Shown here: piece by piece, positions 51,832 through 62,755 of the stretch
Layout of the letters: the number at the start of each line of letters is the position of its first letter
Numbering within the stretch: the first letter of the stretch is position 1
Assembly: GCA_947458745.1 (NCBI GenBank)
Contig: CANGYQ010000001.1
Span: 62,001 to 126,000 of the forward strand
Origin: Bryobacteraceae bacterium
GTDB lineage: Bacteria; Acidobacteriota; Terriglobia; Bryobacterales; Bryobacteraceae
Length of the DNA stretch: 64,000 nucleotides
Direction: 5' to 3'
The notes under the pieces: generated by a model
Database searches by the model: none
The model's input: the letters and a program-made list of their open reading frames with translations, nothing else
Told to the model about the DNA's origin: nothing
Position numbers and translations under genes: made by a program

Positions 51832-53733
51832 ATGACCAACTCCCGTTCCTTTCAACGCATCATTGACTCGGTCACGGCGGTCATTGACCGGTGCGTGGCG
51901 CTGGAGAAGTCATTTGACCTTCAGCTGAATGAGATTCTGCCGGAACAGCAGGCCAGCGCGCGCAACTTGATCCACTATCTGGCACTGCGCCAGCACGATG
52001 TGCGGTCGCTGCAGATCGTGCTTTCATCTTACGGGCTTTCCTCCCTGGGTCGGACCGAGGCGCATGTGTTGGCCAGCCTGATGACGGTGCGCACGGCGCT
52101 GCGTCTGATGGCGGGCGAGAAGAAGCCGGAGCGGGCGGCGGCGGTTGATTTCAGTAGTGGCCCGGCTTTGCTACAGGGGCATACGCAGCGCCTGTTGGGT
52201 AGTTCGCACGCCAGCCATCCGGTCCGCGTGATGGTGACCATGCCGCCCAACGCGGCCACCGACTATGACTTGGTGCGGGATCTGGTGGGGGCCGGGATGG
52301 ACATCATGCGCGTCAACTGCGCGCACGATGACGAAGCGGCCTGGAGCGGAATGATCGCCAACCTGGAGCGCGCCAACCGGGAGTACTCGCGCCGCTGCCG
52401 GATCCTGATGGACCTGGGCGGTCCCAAGCTGCGGACGGGGGCGCTGGCGGGTGGCCTGCGCATTTTGAAGCTGCGGCCGAAGCGCGACGCGCGGGACCAG
52501 TTGCTGCAGCCGGCACGCGTCTGGCTGACCGATGCTCCAGGCCCGCTCGAGCCAATGGCGGGGGTGCCGGTGATCCCGCTGACGGGCATCGTCATCAGCA
52601 AGCTGCGCGTGCGGGACAAAGTCCAGTTCGCCGATACGCGTGGCCGTCAGCGGACGCTGACGATTACGGCGCGTGAGGCGGGCGGCTGCTGGGCCGAAAC
52701 GGCGCAGGCGGCGATGCTGGAAACCGGGATGGTGGCCACTGCCTATCGCGGTGCACAGCGGGTGGCGCTGGGTGAAATCGGCCTGCTGCCCTTGGTGGAG
52801 CAGCCGCTGCTGCTCAAACGGGGCGATGTCTTGGAAGTGACCGGTCCCGCCGTTCCCGGCCGGCCGGCGGAACTGGACGGCCAGGGACGGGTGAAGCGTC
52901 CCGCGACGATCCCGACGACGCTGCCGGAAGTGTTTAAGTTCGTCAAGGCAGGAGAGCGGATCTTCTTTGACGATGGCAAGATCGGCGGCCTGGTCAAGGC
53001 GGTGACGAAGCGCAAGATGACGGTGGAGATCACCTATGCCGCCCACGCCGGCGGGAAACTGCGCTCCGATAAGGGGATCAACCTGCCCGATACCGATCTC
53101 GACCTGCCCGCCCTGACGCCCAAGGACTTTCAGGATCTGAAGTTTGCCGCGCGGCGGGCCGACATGGTGGGCCTCTCGTTCGTCCGGCACCCCAAGGATA
53201 TTGAACTGCTGCAACGGGAGTTGCAGCGGCTAGATGCCGGCGATGTCGGCATCGTGTTGAAGATCGAGAACCGGGTGGCGTTTGAGAATCTGCCGCACCT
53301 GCTGCTGCAGGGCTTGCAGACGATGCCGCTGGGGGTGATGGTGGCTCGCGGGGACCTGGCGGTGGAGGTGGGCTTTGATCGTCTGGCGGAGCTTCAGGAG
53401 GAGATCCTGTGGTTGTGTGAGGCCGCCCACGTACCCGTGATCTGGGCCACCCAGGTGCTGGAAAACATGGCCAAGACCGGCATGCCCTCCCGGGCGGAGG
53501 TAACCGACGCCGCCATGAGCGGCCGCGCCGAATGTGTGATGTTGAACAAGGGCCCCTACATTGTAGACGCCGTGAAGTTTCTGGAAGATGTGCTGGAGCG
53601 GATGAAGCGGCACCAGCGCAAAAAGGCCTCGATGTTGCGGCGGTTGTCGATTTCTGACGCCAAGCCCAGAACCCGCCAAGAGGGAGCCGCTACGGCTTCC
53701 ACCGGGGCTGAGCCGGAATCAAGCGACTCTTGA
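51832..53733 (+). CDS. pyruvate kinase, extended atypical form
   Basis: This 633-residue enzyme has an N-terminal helical extension of about 120 residues, absent from standard pyruvate kinase (about 470). The barrel starts at VMVTMPPNAATDYDLVRDLVGAGMDIMRVNCAHDD, with MDLGGPKLRTGAL. The ADP/phosphoenolpyruvate site follows as VLKIENRVAFENL, VARGDLAVEVGF and WATQVLENMAKTGMPSRAEVTDAAMSGRAECVMLNKGPY, the hallmark active-site block. A large insertion lies in the B-domain region. It lacks the allosteric C-terminal domain. It converts phosphoenolpyruvate and ADP to pyruvate and ATP; with the PEPCK gene 400 bases away it sits at the PEP node. Confidence 0.86.
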   Translation: MTNSRSFQRIIDSVTAVIDRCVALEKSFDLQLNEILPEQQASARNLIHYLALRQHDVRSLQIVLSSYGLSSLGRTEAHVLASLMTVRTALRLMAGEKKPERAAAVDFSSGPALLQGHTQRLLGSSHASHPVRVMVTMPPNAATDYDLVRDLVGAGMDIMRVNCAHDDEAAWSGMIANLERANREYSRRCRILMDLGGPKLRTGALAGGLRILKLRPKRDARDQLLQPARVWLTDAPGPLEPMAGVPVIPLTGIVISKLRVRDKVQFADTRGRQRTLTITAREAGGCWAETAQAAMLETGMVATAYRGAQRVALGEIGLLPLVEQPLLLKRGDVLEVTGPAVPGRPAELDGQGRVKRPATIPTTLPEVFKFVKAGERIFFDDGKIGGLVKAVTKRKMTVEITYAAHAGGKLRSDKGINLPDTDLDLPALTPKDFQDLKFAARRADMVGLSFVRHPKDIELLQRELQRLDAGDVGIVLKIENRVAFENLPHLLLQGLQTMPLGVMVARGDLAVEVGFDRLAELQEEILWLCEAAHVPVIWATQVLENMAKTGMPSRAEVTDAAMSGRAECVMLNKGPYIVDAVKFLEDVLERMKRHQRKKASMLRRLSISDAKPRTRQEGAATASTGAEPESSDS

Positions 53734-53820
53734 TCTGGACCGGGACATTGGCCCTGGCGCACTGTTCCCGCCTCAATGAGGTCACACCCCGCTCACGTTA
53801 GTCACACCGGCCAATGGAAA

Positions 53821-53839
53821 AGGCCTCATCCCTGAGGCC
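53821..53839 (-). terminator. rho-independent terminator downstream of tRNA-Leu
   Basis: A 7-bp stem, GGCCTCA / TGAGGCC, with a 4-base loop is followed on the minus strand by TTTTCC. It is located 32 bases 3' of the tRNA gene. Confidence 0.65.
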
Positions 53840-53870
53840 CTGGAGTCGACTTTAAGTCTTTTATTTTGTA

Positions 53871-53959
53871 TGGTGCCGAAGGTGGGGGTCGAACCCACAT
53901 GGGAAGTGAATCCCGACGGATTTTGAGTCCGTTGCGTCTGCCAGTTCCGCCACTTCGGC
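53871..53959 (-). tRNA. tRNA-Leu (anticodon CAA)
   Basis: This is an 89-nucleotide class II tRNA. The acceptor stem GCCGAAG pairs with CTTCGGC, followed by ACCA, so CCA is encoded. The anticodon stem ACGGA / TCCGT encloses the loop CTCAAAA, giving CAA for TTG codons. A long variable arm and the T-loop GTTCGACCC are present. Confidence 0.96.
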
Positions 53960-54145
53960 TTGCGAGGCTTTTTCGATTGTAGCTGATTTCCGGGGCGTCC
54001 CGGGCTGGGCTGGCCCAGCAAATTGTTTGAGCAACCTGAGCAGTTCCTCAGTTGAGCGAAAGAGCCATCTCCTCAGTAGCGGGAACCCGGAACGCCCGGT
54101 TCGACTCTTTTCGCCGGGCCTGAGACAATATATTCAGGTAGATTC

Positions 54146-55966
54146 ATGAATTCCCGCAATCCTTCAGTCCCACTCAGCGAGAACAAGCACCTGCTCCGCT
54201 GGGTTGAAAAGATGGCCCAGCTGACCAAACCGGAGGCCATCCACTGGGTAGACGGCTCTCAACGCGAATACGACAGCCTCTGCGCCCAGCTGGTGGAAAG
54301 CGGCACATTCACCAAGCTGAACCAGGATCTCTGGCCGGGTTGCTACTATTCCCGCTCTGATTCCAGCGACGTCGCCCGCGTCGAAGACCGCACCTTTATC
54401 TGCTCGCTCTCCAAAGACAACGCCGGCCCCACCAACAACTGGGAGAACCCCTATGAGATGCGCAAGAAGCTGAAGGACCTCTTCAGCGGCTGCATGCGCG
54501 GCCGGACGATGTACGTGCTGGCTTACAGCATGGGTCCGGTGGGTTCGCCCATGTCGCAGATCGGCGTGCAGTTGACCGATTCGCCCTACGTCGTCGTCAA
54601 TATGCGCATCATGGCGCGCATCGGCCTGCCCGTGATCGCCGAGATCGACAAGGACGTCAAGCGCGTCGTGCCCTGTATGCACAGCGTCGGGGCACCGCTG
54701 GCGCCCGGCCAGAAAGACGTGGCCTGGCCCTGCAACAAGGAAAAGTACATTGTCCATTTCCCGGAAACGCGCGAGATCTGGTCCTATGGGTCGGGCTACG
54801 GCGGCAATGCGCTGCTCGGCAAAAAGTGCTTCGCGCTCCGCATCGCCTCCAACATCGCCCGCGATGAGGGCTGGATGGCGGAGCACATGCTGATCCTGGG
54901 TGTGGAGAGTCCGCAGGGTGAAAAGACCTACGTCGCCGCCGCTTTCCCCAGCGCCTGCGGCAAGACCAACTTCGCCATGCTGATCCCCCCGGCCGGCTTT
55001 GAGGGCTGGAAGGTATGGACCGTGGGCGACGACATCGCCTGGATCAAGCCGAATGCCCAGGGCCGTCTGCACGCCATCAATCCGGAAGCGGGCTTCTTTG
55101 GCGTTGCTCCGGGCACGTCAATGAAGACCAATCCCAATGCCATGGCGGCGCTGTCGCGCAACAGCATTTTCACGAATGTCGCGCTGACGCCCGAAGGCGG
55201 CGTCTGGTGGGAAGGCATGACCGACAACCCGCCGGCCGAATGCACCGACTGGCAGGGCAACCGCTGGACCCCCGAGATCGCCAAAGAGACCGGTGCCAAG
55301 GCCGCTCACCCCAACGCCCGCTTCACCGCCCCGGCTTCGCAATGCCCCACCATCGACCCCAACTGGGAACACCCCGATGGTGTGCCGATCAGCGCCATCA
55401 TCTTCGGCGGCCGCCGCGCCACCACCATGCCGCTGGTCTTCCAGGCGTTCAACTGGAGCACGGGTGTCTATGTGGGCGCCACCATGGGTTCCGAAATGAC
55501 CGCCGCCGCCGCCGGGACGATCGGCAAGGTCCGCCGTGACCCGATGGCGATGCTGCCCTTCTGCGGCTACCACATGGGCGACTACTTCCGGCACTGGATC
55601 AAGATGCAGCGCAGCTTAAGTGAGACGCCGCGCGTGTTCCATGTGAACTGGTTCCGCAAGGACCAAGACGGCAACTTCATCTGGCCCGGCTATAGCGAAA
55701 ACATGCGCGTGCTGAAGTGGATCGTTGATCGCGCCCGCGGCCGCGCCCTCGGCCTGGAAACCCCGATCGGTTGGGCACCGCACTACGAAGACATGGAATG
55801 GAACGGACTGGACTTCCCGAAAGAGAGGTTTGAGACACTGCAAGCCTTTGACCGCTCGGCTTGGCGCAAAGAAGTGATCGAGCACGCCGAGCTGTTCCTC
55901 GAACTCCACGACCACCTGCCGTCCGAGATGGTCTACGAGCGCGAACTACTGATCTGCCGGTTGTAG
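54146..55966 (+). CDS. pckG: phosphoenolpyruvate carboxykinase (GTP)
   Basis: This 606-residue protein is at the normal GTP-PEPCK length. The P-loop with the reactive cysteine is [15 protein letters not shown] (near residue 270). The nucleotide/metal residues follow in [13 protein letters not shown], and later [34 protein letters not shown] and the C-terminal [14 protein letters not shown]. It interconverts oxaloacetate + GTP and PEP + CO2 + GDP at the start of gluconeogenesis. The 5' region has AATATATT about 12 bases upstream of an AGG ribosome-binding site. Its 3' end is duplicated in deleted form at 29989-30233. Confidence 0.97.
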   Translation: MNSRNPSVPLSENKHLLRWVEKMAQLTKPEAIHWVDGSQREYDSLCAQLVESGTFTKLNQDLWPGCYYSRSDSSDVARVEDRTFICSLSKDNAGPTNNWENPYEMRKKLKDLFSGCMRGRTMYVLAYSMGPVGSPMSQIGVQLTDSPYVVVNMRIMARIGLPVIAEIDKDVKRVVPCMHSVGAPLAPGQKDVAWPCNKEKYIVHFPETREIWSYGSGYGGNALLGKKCFALRIASNIARDEGWMAEHMLILGVESPQGEKTYVAAAFPSACGKTNFAMLIPPAGFEGWKVWTVGDDIAWIKPNAQGRLHAINPEAGFFGVAPGTSMKTNPNAMAALSRNSIFTNVALTPEGGVWWEGMTDNPPAECTDWQGNRWTPEIAKETGAKAAHPNARFTAPASQCPTIDPNWEHPDGVPISAIIFGGRRATTMPLVFQAFNWSTGVYVGATMGSEMTAAAAGTIGKVRRDPMAMLPFCGYHMGDYFRHWIKMQRSLSETPRVFHVNWFRKDQDGNFIWPGYSENMRVLKWIVDRARGRALGLETPIGWAPHYEDMEWNGLDFPKERFETLQAFDRSAWRKEVIEHAELFLELHDHLPSEMVYERELLICRL

Positions 55967-56020
55967 TCAGTCCTGAGCGATTAGAAGCTTGCTCCGCGGA
56001 GCAGGTGAATGCCACCGTCA

Positions 56021-56045
56021 AGCCCCATGCATCAGCTTGGGGCTT
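56021..56045. repeat. 25-bp palindromic element, single copy C
   Basis: One unit of the same family as copies A and B (AGCCCCATGC at the start, TGGGGCTT at the end) lies between the convergent pckG and esterase genes. A separate 12-bp palindrome GCTCCGCGGAGC (55991-56002) precedes it. Confidence 0.75.
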
Positions 56046-56088
56046 CTTCCGGAACCACGCAACGGCCCCCACGCCGGCGGCTCACCAG

Positions 56089-56910
56089 TCATCGCCGCCG
56101 CAGCCAGTCCGACAATCGCGCGGGCCAACTGGACAGCGCAATATCAGTGGCCGCTAAGCCCACACCGTGCGGACCCTTCTCGTAGATGTGCATCTCGACG
56201 GGCACGCCCGCCTTGCGGCACGCCACGTAGAACAGCACGCTATTCTCCGGCGGCACGCCAGTGTCTTCGTTGGTGTGGAACAAGAAGATGGGTGGCGTGT
56301 CCCGCGTCACCTGCAGCTCATTTGACATCTCTTCCTGCAACTTCGCGTCCGGCGTATCGCCCAGAAGGTTGCGCCGTGAGCCTTTGTGGACATACGGCTC
56401 ATTGGTGAAGGTGATTACCGGATAGCCCAGAATGGCGAAGTCCGGCCGGGTGCCCGGGCCGGAATGTGTGGCCACCGTGGCGGCCAAGTGCCCGCCCGCG
56501 GAAAAGCCCATAATGCCCACGCGGTCCGGGTTGATCTTGAACTCCGCCGCCCGCCGCCGCACAATCCGCAACGCCTGCTGCGCGTCCTGCAAAGGTGCGG
56601 GATGGCGATAGCGTGGTCCCAGACGGTACTTCAGCACGAACGCCGTGATGCCTTGCGAGTTCAACCACTGCGCGATCTGCGTGCCCTCATGGTCCACCGC
56701 CAGCGCGCCATAGCCGCCCCCGGGGCACACCAAGACGGCCATGCCGTTGCCGTTCTTGGCGATCCACGGGGTGAGGGAAGGCTTGTCCACTTCTTCGGTG
56801 CCGGCAGCGCCCGGTGCGCCATTGGGCCACAGCAATTCGGCAGGCGGGATCTGCGGGCCACGCTGCGCCCACAAGGCGCTGGCCATCGCAAAGACAAGAA
56901 CAAGTCGCAT
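56089..56910 (-). CDS. exported alpha/beta hydrolase (acetyl-esterase/BD-FAE type)
   Basis: This protein is 273 residues from ATG 56910, with a signal peptide (MRLVLVFAMASALWAQ). AVLVCPGGGYGALAVDHEG carries the oxyanion-hole glycines, and the nucleophile elbow is GIMGFSAGGHLAATVATHS. The acid and histidine are in NEDTGVPPENS and YEKGPHGVGLA. It resembles secreted carbohydrate acetyl esterases/BD-FAE enzymes, which release acetyl groups from polysaccharides. The exact substrate is inferred only. Confidence 0.86.
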   Translation of the reverse strand: MRLVLVFAMASALWAQRGPQIPPAELLWPNGAPGAAGTEEVDKPSLTPWIAKNGNGMAVLVCPGGGYGALAVDHEGTQIAQWLNSQGITAFVLKYRLGPRYRHPAPLQDAQQALRIVRRRAAEFKINPDRVGIMGFSAGGHLAATVATHSGPGTRPDFAILGYPVITFTNEPYVHKGSRRNLLGDTPDAKLQEEMSNELQVTRDTPPIFLFHTNEDTGVPPENSVLFYVACRKAGVPVEMHIYEKGPHGVGLAATDIALSSWPARLSDWLRRR

Positions 56911-56980
56911 GTGAAGCATCCTAGCGCAGGTGCGGCCTGATTCGAGGTACAACTCTGGATTCGAGGTATAAAGGGGGCGG

Positions 56981-57919
56981 ATGCTCACCGCCCTCGCTTG
57001 CCTTGTGCTGGTGCAACAACTTGTGCTGGCGCAAGAAACCGTTACCTTCCGCGCCGACATCAACCAGGTGCGCCTGGACACGCTGGTGCTCGATGACGGC
57101 AAGCCAGTGGCCGGGCTGACCAAGGCGGACTTCCGGGTGCTGGACGAGAACGCGCCGGTGCAGTTGAAGTACGTGGACTACGGCGCGCAACCCTTGGACC
57201 TGCTGCTCCTGCTCGATGTCAGCGGCAGCATGAAGCCCGCCATCCGCGAACTGGCCGGAGCCGCTGGTGATGCCATGCGCGTGATGAAGGAAGGCGACCG
57301 CATCGCCGTCGCCGTCTTCCGCGAGCGGCCCGATTTCGTCCTGCCGCCCGAAACGGATTTCTGGAAGGTCACCCAGTTCCTGCGCCAACTGGTCGACCAC
57401 GAGAAGTTCGACGGCGGCACCGACATCGATGGTGCCCTGATCGGTGCCGCCCGCCACTTCCGCACCGATGCCGCCTACACCGGGCCCGACAATCAACGCC
57501 GCCGCGCCATCCTGATCGTCACCGACAACGTCGCCGAATCGCGCACCACCGCGTCGCGGGTCACGCGGTCACTTTGGTCAGCAGATACTACCGTGAGTTC
57601 GCTACTGATCCTGTCACCCCAAGCCAACGCCCGCCAAGGCTTCGCGCCAACGCGCGCCGTCAACTGGTCCGACGTCCGGCCCATCACCTATGCGACGGGC
57701 GGCGACTTTATGGACTGGGCTCCGGGTACGCCCGCGCTCGCCCAGGTGCTCGAACGCATCCGCCAACGCTACAGTCTGCAGTACGACGCCCCGCCAGGCA
57801 AGATCGGCAAGGAGCGCAAAGTGAAAGTGGACTTGAGCCCCGAAGCGCGCGCCCGCTACCCCCAAGCCCGCGTCATCGCACGCACCGGCTATCTCGTGGG
57901 AACGCCGCGCGTCGAATAG
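56981..57919 (+). CDS. exported VWFA protein of the acidobacterial VWFA-related family
   Basis: This 312-residue protein has a short hydrophobic signal region (LTALACLVLVQQLVLAQ), then LDTLVLDDGKPVAGLTKADFRVLDE, an Ig-like segment characteristic of the family. The von Willebrand A domain carries the MIDAS DVSGSM (near residue 79), with GGTDIDGALIGAARHF. It binds a divalent metal and mediates protein-protein contact outside the cytoplasm. It begins 71 bases from the divergent esterase gene. The partner is unknown. Confidence 0.9.
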   Translation: MLTALACLVLVQQLVLAQETVTFRADINQVRLDTLVLDDGKPVAGLTKADFRVLDENAPVQLKYVDYGAQPLDLLLLLDVSGSMKPAIRELAGAAGDAMRVMKEGDRIAVAVFRERPDFVLPPETDFWKVTQFLRQLVDHEKFDGGTDIDGALIGAARHFRTDAAYTGPDNQRRRAILIVTDNVAESRTTASRVTRSLWSADTTVSSLLILSPQANARQGFAPTRAVNWSDVRPITYATGGDFMDWAPGTPALAQVLERIRQRYSLQYDAPPGKIGKERKVKVDLSPEARARYPQARVIARTGYLVGTPRVE

Positions 57920-57958
57920 GGCGGCTGGCATTGCACAACGGTGACATAATTAGGACAA

Positions 57959-60799
57959 ATGCGACCCGGCAGCTTTGCAACACTTCTGTTCCTCTGTTCG
58001 TTCGCCGCTTCGGCTCAGAAAGTCGACTATGTGCGCGAAGTGCGGCCTATCTTGTCGGACCGCTGCTTCGCCTGCCACGGACCCGACGAAGCCAACCGCA
58101 AAGCCAACCTGCGCCTTGATACCAAGGAAGGGATGGAAGCGGCGCTGGCCAAGATCGGCCCGCGCATCGCGCATGAGAAGAAGGCTCTGCGCATGCCCCC
58201 GCCGCAGTCCGGCGTTCTCACTGAGCCGCAGATCGCCACGCTCCAGAAATGGATCAGCCAAGGTGGCGAATGGAAAATGCACTGGAGCTATCTGCCGCCC
58301 CAGCGGCCCGAAGCGCCCGCTGTGAAGAACGCCGCCTGGGCCCAGACCAGCATTGACCGGTTCATCCTGGCGCGTCTCGAAAAAGAAAATCTCAAGCCCG
58401 CCCCGCGCACCGGCAAGGCCGCTCTGCTGCGCCGCGTCAGCCTGGACTTGACCGGCCTGCCCCCCACGCCCGCCGAAGTCACCGCATTCCTCAACGACGC
58501 CTCCGCCAACGCCTACGAGAAAGTCGTGGACCGCCTGCTCGCCTCACCGCACTACGGTGAGCGTATGGCGATGCCGTGGCTTGATCTGGCGCGTTATGCC
58601 GATACGCACGGATACCACATCGATTCCCACCGCGACATGTCCGCCTGGCGCGATTGGGTGATCAAGGCCTTTAACCAGAACCTGTCCTACGACAAGTTCA
58701 CCGTCTGGCAGTTGGCGGGCGACCTGTTGCCCAACCCCACCAAGGAGCAACTGCTGGCCACCGCCTTCAACCGCAACCACATGATCAACTACGAAGGCGG
58801 AGCGATCCCGGAGGAGTATCTCACTGAGTACGTGATCGACCGCGTGGAAGCCACGGCCAACGTCTGGATGGGCATGACCATGGGCTGCGCCCGCTGCCAC
58901 GACCACAAGTACGACCCCATCCGCCAGAAAGAGTTCTACCGCTTCTTCGCCTTCTTCAACACCGTTCGCGAGAAAGGCCTGGATGGATCGCGCGGCAATG
59001 CCGAACCGGTGCTGAAGCTGCCGGACACCTGGCAGCAATCGCGCCTGGATGCGATCACGAAGCGCACCATAGAGCTGGAAGCTTGGCTCGATGAACGCGA
59101 CGTGGTAGCCTTGCGCGAAGGCTGGGAGTTCCAGCAGCCGAAGTTCCCCACGCCGCCCACGGCCAATGAAAAGGCCACCGCCGCCGTTTCGCTCCGGTTC
59201 AAGATGAGCTCCCGCCTCGATCTGGTGGAAAGCCTGCTCATCGATCAGCCGCACTTGAAGTTGTGGATCGATGGTGGCCAGGCAATCGGTCGCAACCGCC
59301 GCGGCTCTCGCCTCTACTTCCAGCAAGGCACTCAGGTCTGGCGCACCAAAGACAACTTCGTCACCGGCGATTGGCAGCACGCCGCGCTCAACTTGAGTGG
59401 GCCTCCGGTGCTCTATCTCGACACCAAGCCCGTGACGCTGGAGCCCGCCCAAGCCACTGCTCCCAAGAACCCACCCAAGGGCTCGAAGGAAGACCTCCGC
59501 TTCTTCGACCGCGCCCTCACCGCCGATGAGATCCGTGTCCTGGCCATCGACGAACCGGCCAAAGCGATCCTGGCCGTGGCCGCCGACAAGCGCAACAGTG
59601 AACAACGCCGCGCCTTGCTCGACTACTTCTTTGAGCACGGCGCCCCAGCCGGGGTCCGCCAAGTCAACCGCGAACTCCGTGCGCTCTACCGGGAACGTGA
59701 CGACCTGGACGCCGTCATCCCCTCCGCCATGGTGATGTCGGAAATGGCTATCCCGCGCGAGAGCAAAGTGCTCGCCCGTGGTGACTATCGCAACGGCACC
59801 GAAGTGGTCACCCCCGGTGTCCCCAGCTTCCTACCACCTCTCCCGTCCGGCGCGCCCCAGAACCGCCTGGGCCTAGCCCAATGGCTCACCTCCGGCCAGC
59901 ACCCGCTTACCGCCCGCGTAGCCGTCAACCGCTTCTGGCAGATGTACTTCGGCACGGGCCTGGTGAAGACCGTCGAAGACTTCGGCAGCCAGGGCGAATA
60001 CCCCATGCACGTCGAACTGCTCGACTGGCTGGCCACCGAGTTTGTGCAGTCCGGCTGGGATGTGCGCCACATGCAGAAGCTGATCGTCATGTCTGCCGCC
60101 TATCAGCAATCCTCCAAAGTCACCCCCGAACTGCATGAGCGAGACCCCGAGAATCGCCTTGTCGCCCGCGGCCCGCGTTTCCGCCTCCCGGCCGAACTGG
60201 TGCGCGACAACGCGCTGGCCGTCAGCGGCTTGCTGAACAGCAAGATCGGCGGCGAAAGCGTGCTGCCCTATCATCCGCCCGGGGTCTGGGAAGACATCGC
60301 CTATGGCGACACCTTCTCCGCCCAGCGCTACGTGCAGGACCATGGCGACAAGCTCTACCGCCGCTCCATGTATTCGTTCTGGAAGCGGACCTCGCCACCG
60401 GTGTCGCTGGCCACCTTCGACGCGCCCGATCGCGAAAAGTGCATCGCCCGCCGCGCCACCACCAACACGCCACTACAGGCACTGGTGCTGCTGAATGACC
60501 CCACCTACATCGAAGCCGCCCGCGTGCTCGCCGCCCAAGCCATGGCCGCGCCCGATCCTCTGGCCTTCATGTTCCAACGGGCCGTCTCCCGCGCCCCTTC
60601 CCCGCAAGAAAGCACCCTGCTGCGCGCGCAGTTGGCCAAGCAGGTGACCGTCTATCGCAACTGGAAAGAAGGCGTCGACAAGCTGCTGAAGGTGGGCGAA
60701 GCGCCCGTGCCCGCCGGGCGTGACCGCGTTCTGCTGGCTGCCTGGACCACCGTCGCCAGCACCATCCTCAACCTCGACCAAACGATCACCAAGGAATAG
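57959..60799 (+). CDS. DUF1549/DUF1553 protein with Planctomycete-type cytochrome c and LamG-like domains
   Basis: This 946-residue exported protein has, in order: a signal peptide; a PSCyt1-like heme segment ([33 protein letters not shown] near residue 36); DUF1549 (about 130-340, with [24 protein letters not shown] and [12 protein letters not shown]); a LamG-like lectin insert (about 400-530); and DUF1553 (about 640-900, [23 protein letters not shown]). It differs from the 22972 homologue by the LamG insert and a standard CxxCH. The next gene, a DUF1501 protein, begins 16 bases later. Confidence 0.92.
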   Translation: MRPGSFATLLFLCSFAASAQKVDYVREVRPILSDRCFACHGPDEANRKANLRLDTKEGMEAALAKIGPRIAHEKKALRMPPPQSGVLTEPQIATLQKWISQGGEWKMHWSYLPPQRPEAPAVKNAAWAQTSIDRFILARLEKENLKPAPRTGKAALLRRVSLDLTGLPPTPAEVTAFLNDASANAYEKVVDRLLASPHYGERMAMPWLDLARYADTHGYHIDSHRDMSAWRDWVIKAFNQNLSYDKFTVWQLAGDLLPNPTKEQLLATAFNRNHMINYEGGAIPEEYLTEYVIDRVEATANVWMGMTMGCARCHDHKYDPIRQKEFYRFFAFFNTVREKGLDGSRGNAEPVLKLPDTWQQSRLDAITKRTIELEAWLDERDVVALREGWEFQQPKFPTPPTANEKATAAVSLRFKMSSRLDLVESLLIDQPHLKLWIDGGQAIGRNRRGSRLYFQQGTQVWRTKDNFVTGDWQHAALNLSGPPVLYLDTKPVTLEPAQATAPKNPPKGSKEDLRFFDRALTADEIRVLAIDEPAKAILAVAADKRNSEQRRALLDYFFEHGAPAGVRQVNRELRALYRERDDLDAVIPSAMVMSEMAIPRESKVLARGDYRNGTEVVTPGVPSFLPPLPSGAPQNRLGLAQWLTSGQHPLTARVAVNRFWQMYFGTGLVKTVEDFGSQGEYPMHVELLDWLATEFVQSGWDVRHMQKLIVMSAAYQQSSKVTPELHERDPENRLVARGPRFRLPAELVRDNALAVSGLLNSKIGGESVLPYHPPGVWEDIAYGDTFSAQRYVQDHGDKLYRRSMYSFWKRTSPPVSLATFDAPDREKCIARRATTNTPLQALVLLNDPTYIEAARVLAAQAMAAPDPLAFMFQRAVSRAPSPQESTLLRAQLAKQVTVYRNWKEGVDKLLKVGEAPVPAGRDRVLLAAWTTVASTILNLDQTITKE

Positions 60800-60815
60800 C
60801 CGCCAAGGAAACACC

Positions 60816-62276
60816 ATGGACCTCCGCCAGCAATTTGAACTCGCGATGACCCGCCGGGCGCTCTTCTCCCGCGCCTCCACTGGTCTTGGTTTAGCCGCCT
60901 TGAACGCCTTGGGGATGGGCCAGGCCAGCGCCGCCTCCGGTGACAAGTCCGCCAACGGCGGCCTGCCCGGTCTGCCGCACTTTGCGGCAAAAGCCAAGCG
61001 CGTCATCTTCCTGCACCAATCGGGTGGCCCCGCGCAGCAGGATCTGTTCGACTACAAGCCGCAGCTGGAAAAGCACCGCGGCATCGACTTGCCCGCCAGC
61101 ATCCGCATGGGCCAGCGCATCACCGGCATGACCTCCGGCCAAGCCACGTTCCCCGTCGCGCCGTCGCTGTTTAAGTTTTCACAGCACGGCCAGTCCGGCA
61201 CCTGGATGTCGGAGCTGCTGCCGTGGACCTCAAAGATCGTCGACGACATCACCATCGTCAAGTCCGTCAACACCGACGCCATCAATCACGACCCCGCCAT
61301 TACCTTCATCCAGACCGGCAGCCAGCAGCCTGGCCGCCCCAGCCTGGGCAGTTGGGTCAGCTACGGCCTGGGCAGCGAGAACCAAAGCCTGCCCTCCTTT
61401 GTTGTGCTGGTCAGCCAGTCGAGCGCCATCAACATCGATCAGCCACTTTTCAGCCGCCTCTGGTCCGCCGGCTTTCTGCCCTCCAACTACCAGGGCGTCA
61501 GCTTCCGCTCCTCTGGCGACCCGGTGCTGTTTCTATCGGACGCCCCCGGCATCGACCGCGAAACCCGCCGCCGCATGCTCGATTCCTTGAAGGCGATCAA
61601 CGGCGCGCACAGCGCCGAATTCGGCGACCCCGAAATCGAAACGCGCATCTCGCAATACGAGATGGCGTACCGCATGCAGACCTCCGTGCCGGAGCTGATG
61701 GATATGTCGAAGGAGTCCGCCGCCACGCTCGACATGTACGGCCCGGACGCCCGCAAGCCCGGCACCTACGCCTCGCACTGCCTGCTCGCGCGGCGCCTGG
61801 TGGAGCGCGGCGTGCGCTTCGTGCAGCTCTACAAGCGCGGCTGGGATCAACACAACGACCTGCCCCGTGACCTCCGCCGCCAATGCGAAGCCGTCGATCA
61901 ACCCTCCGCGGCCCTCGTCATGGACCTCAAGCAACGCGGGTTGCTCGATGACACCCTGGTCGTCTGGGGCGGCGAATTCGGCCGCACCGTGTATTCGCAA
62001 GGCCGTCTCACCGACACCAACTACGGCCGCGACCACCACCCCCGCAACTTCGCCATGTGGTTCGCTGGCGGCGGCGTGAAGCGCGGCGTCTCCGTCGGCG
62101 AAACCGACGACTTCAGCTACAACATCACCCAAGACCCCGTCCACATCCACGACATCCAAGCCACCATCATGCACTGCCTGGGCGTCAACCACAAAAAACT
62201 AACCTACCGTTTCCAAGGCCGTGATTTCAGGCTGACCGACGTGCACGGGAATGTGGTGGAGAAGATGCTGGCGTAG
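60816..62276 (+). CDS. DUF1501 domain protein (Tat-exported)
   Basis: This protein is 486 residues from ATG 60816, preceded by AAGGA. The twin-arginine-type N-terminus is [22 protein letters not shown]1501 blocks are [60 protein letters not shown] and [18 protein letters not shown]. It is partner to the preceding DUF1549 gene. It is only distantly similar to the 21593 paralogue, so the two clusters are not recent duplicates. Confidence 0.92.
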   Translation: MDLRQQFELAMTRRALFSRASTGLGLAALNALGMGQASAASGDKSANGGLPGLPHFAAKAKRVIFLHQSGGPAQQDLFDYKPQLEKHRGIDLPASIRMGQRITGMTSGQATFPVAPSLFKFSQHGQSGTWMSELLPWTSKIVDDITIVKSVNTDAINHDPAITFIQTGSQQPGRPSLGSWVSYGLGSENQSLPSFVVLVSQSSAINIDQPLFSRLWSAGFLPSNYQGVSFRSSGDPVLFLSDAPGIDRETRRRMLDSLKAINGAHSAEFGDPEIETRISQYEMAYRMQTSVPELMDMSKESAATLDMYGPDARKPGTYASHCLLARRLVERGVRFVQLYKRGWDQHNDLPRDLRRQCEAVDQPSAALVMDLKQRGLLDDTLVVWGGEFGRTVYSQGRLTDTNYGRDHHPRNFAMWFAGGGVKRGVSVGETDDFSYNITQDPVHIHDIQATIMHCLGVNHKKLTYRFQGRDFRLTDVHGNVVEKMLA

Positions 62277-62498
62277 GGTGGAATGCGCACGCTCAAGCAA
62301 CTGGAGGTTGCAGTCGAGAAGACCAGCGCCAGACTCAGCCGATGATTGAGCGCCCCCACTTGGACAGTTAGTATCCTCCCCAGCACCGAAAAGAAACTGG
62401 ACGTCCTCCCGGTCACGGTCCGGCAAGGAGCGACGCTCGCAGTTGACGATGCGCAAAGATCACAGCCAAGCGCTATATTGGAGCCAGGATTACGTGCC

Positions 62499-62735
62499 AT
62501 GACAACCCTCGATTGGTCACAATGCCCCGCCGTGGAAAGCATCCCCGGCAAAGTCAGTGGTGCATGGGTGATACGCGGAACTCGCACACCGGTAAAAGTG
62601 CTGTTTGAGAATCTCGAGGCTGGCCTCAGTCTCGACGAACTGATCGAGCAGTTCCCGGTCACGCGTGAACAACTGGAGAGCCTGATGGCGTTCGTGGCCC
62701 GCTCCCTCGATAAAGAACCAGCCTACCGCCAGTAG
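62499..62735 (+). CDS. DUF433-domain antitoxin
   Basis: This 78-residue protein starts at ATG 62499, preceded by GGAG. The DUF433 helix-turn-helix reads GAWVIRGTRTPVKVLFENLEAGLSLDELIEQFPVTREQLESLMAF. It is followed by an intact DUF5615-type toxin gene, making this the complete form of the pair that is broken at 15 kb. About 220 bases upstream (62277-62498) show no other gene, only a 20-codon open frame of no recognised family. Confidence 0.86.
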   Translation: MTTLDWSQCPAVESIPGKVSGAWVIRGTRTPVKVLFENLEAGLSLDELIEQFPVTREQLESLMAFVARSLDKEPAYRQ

Positions 62736-62755
62736 GGACTTTGCTAGGTCTTTCT

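Noticed and set aside
58544-59662. 372-codon open frame on the minus strand
   Set aside because: It is antisense to the DUF1549 gene, which has clear family motifs; no ribosome-binding site or family was seen.
62284-62346. 20-codon frame after the second DUF1501 gene
   Set aside because: Too short and unrecognised to call a gene, although it could be a remnant.
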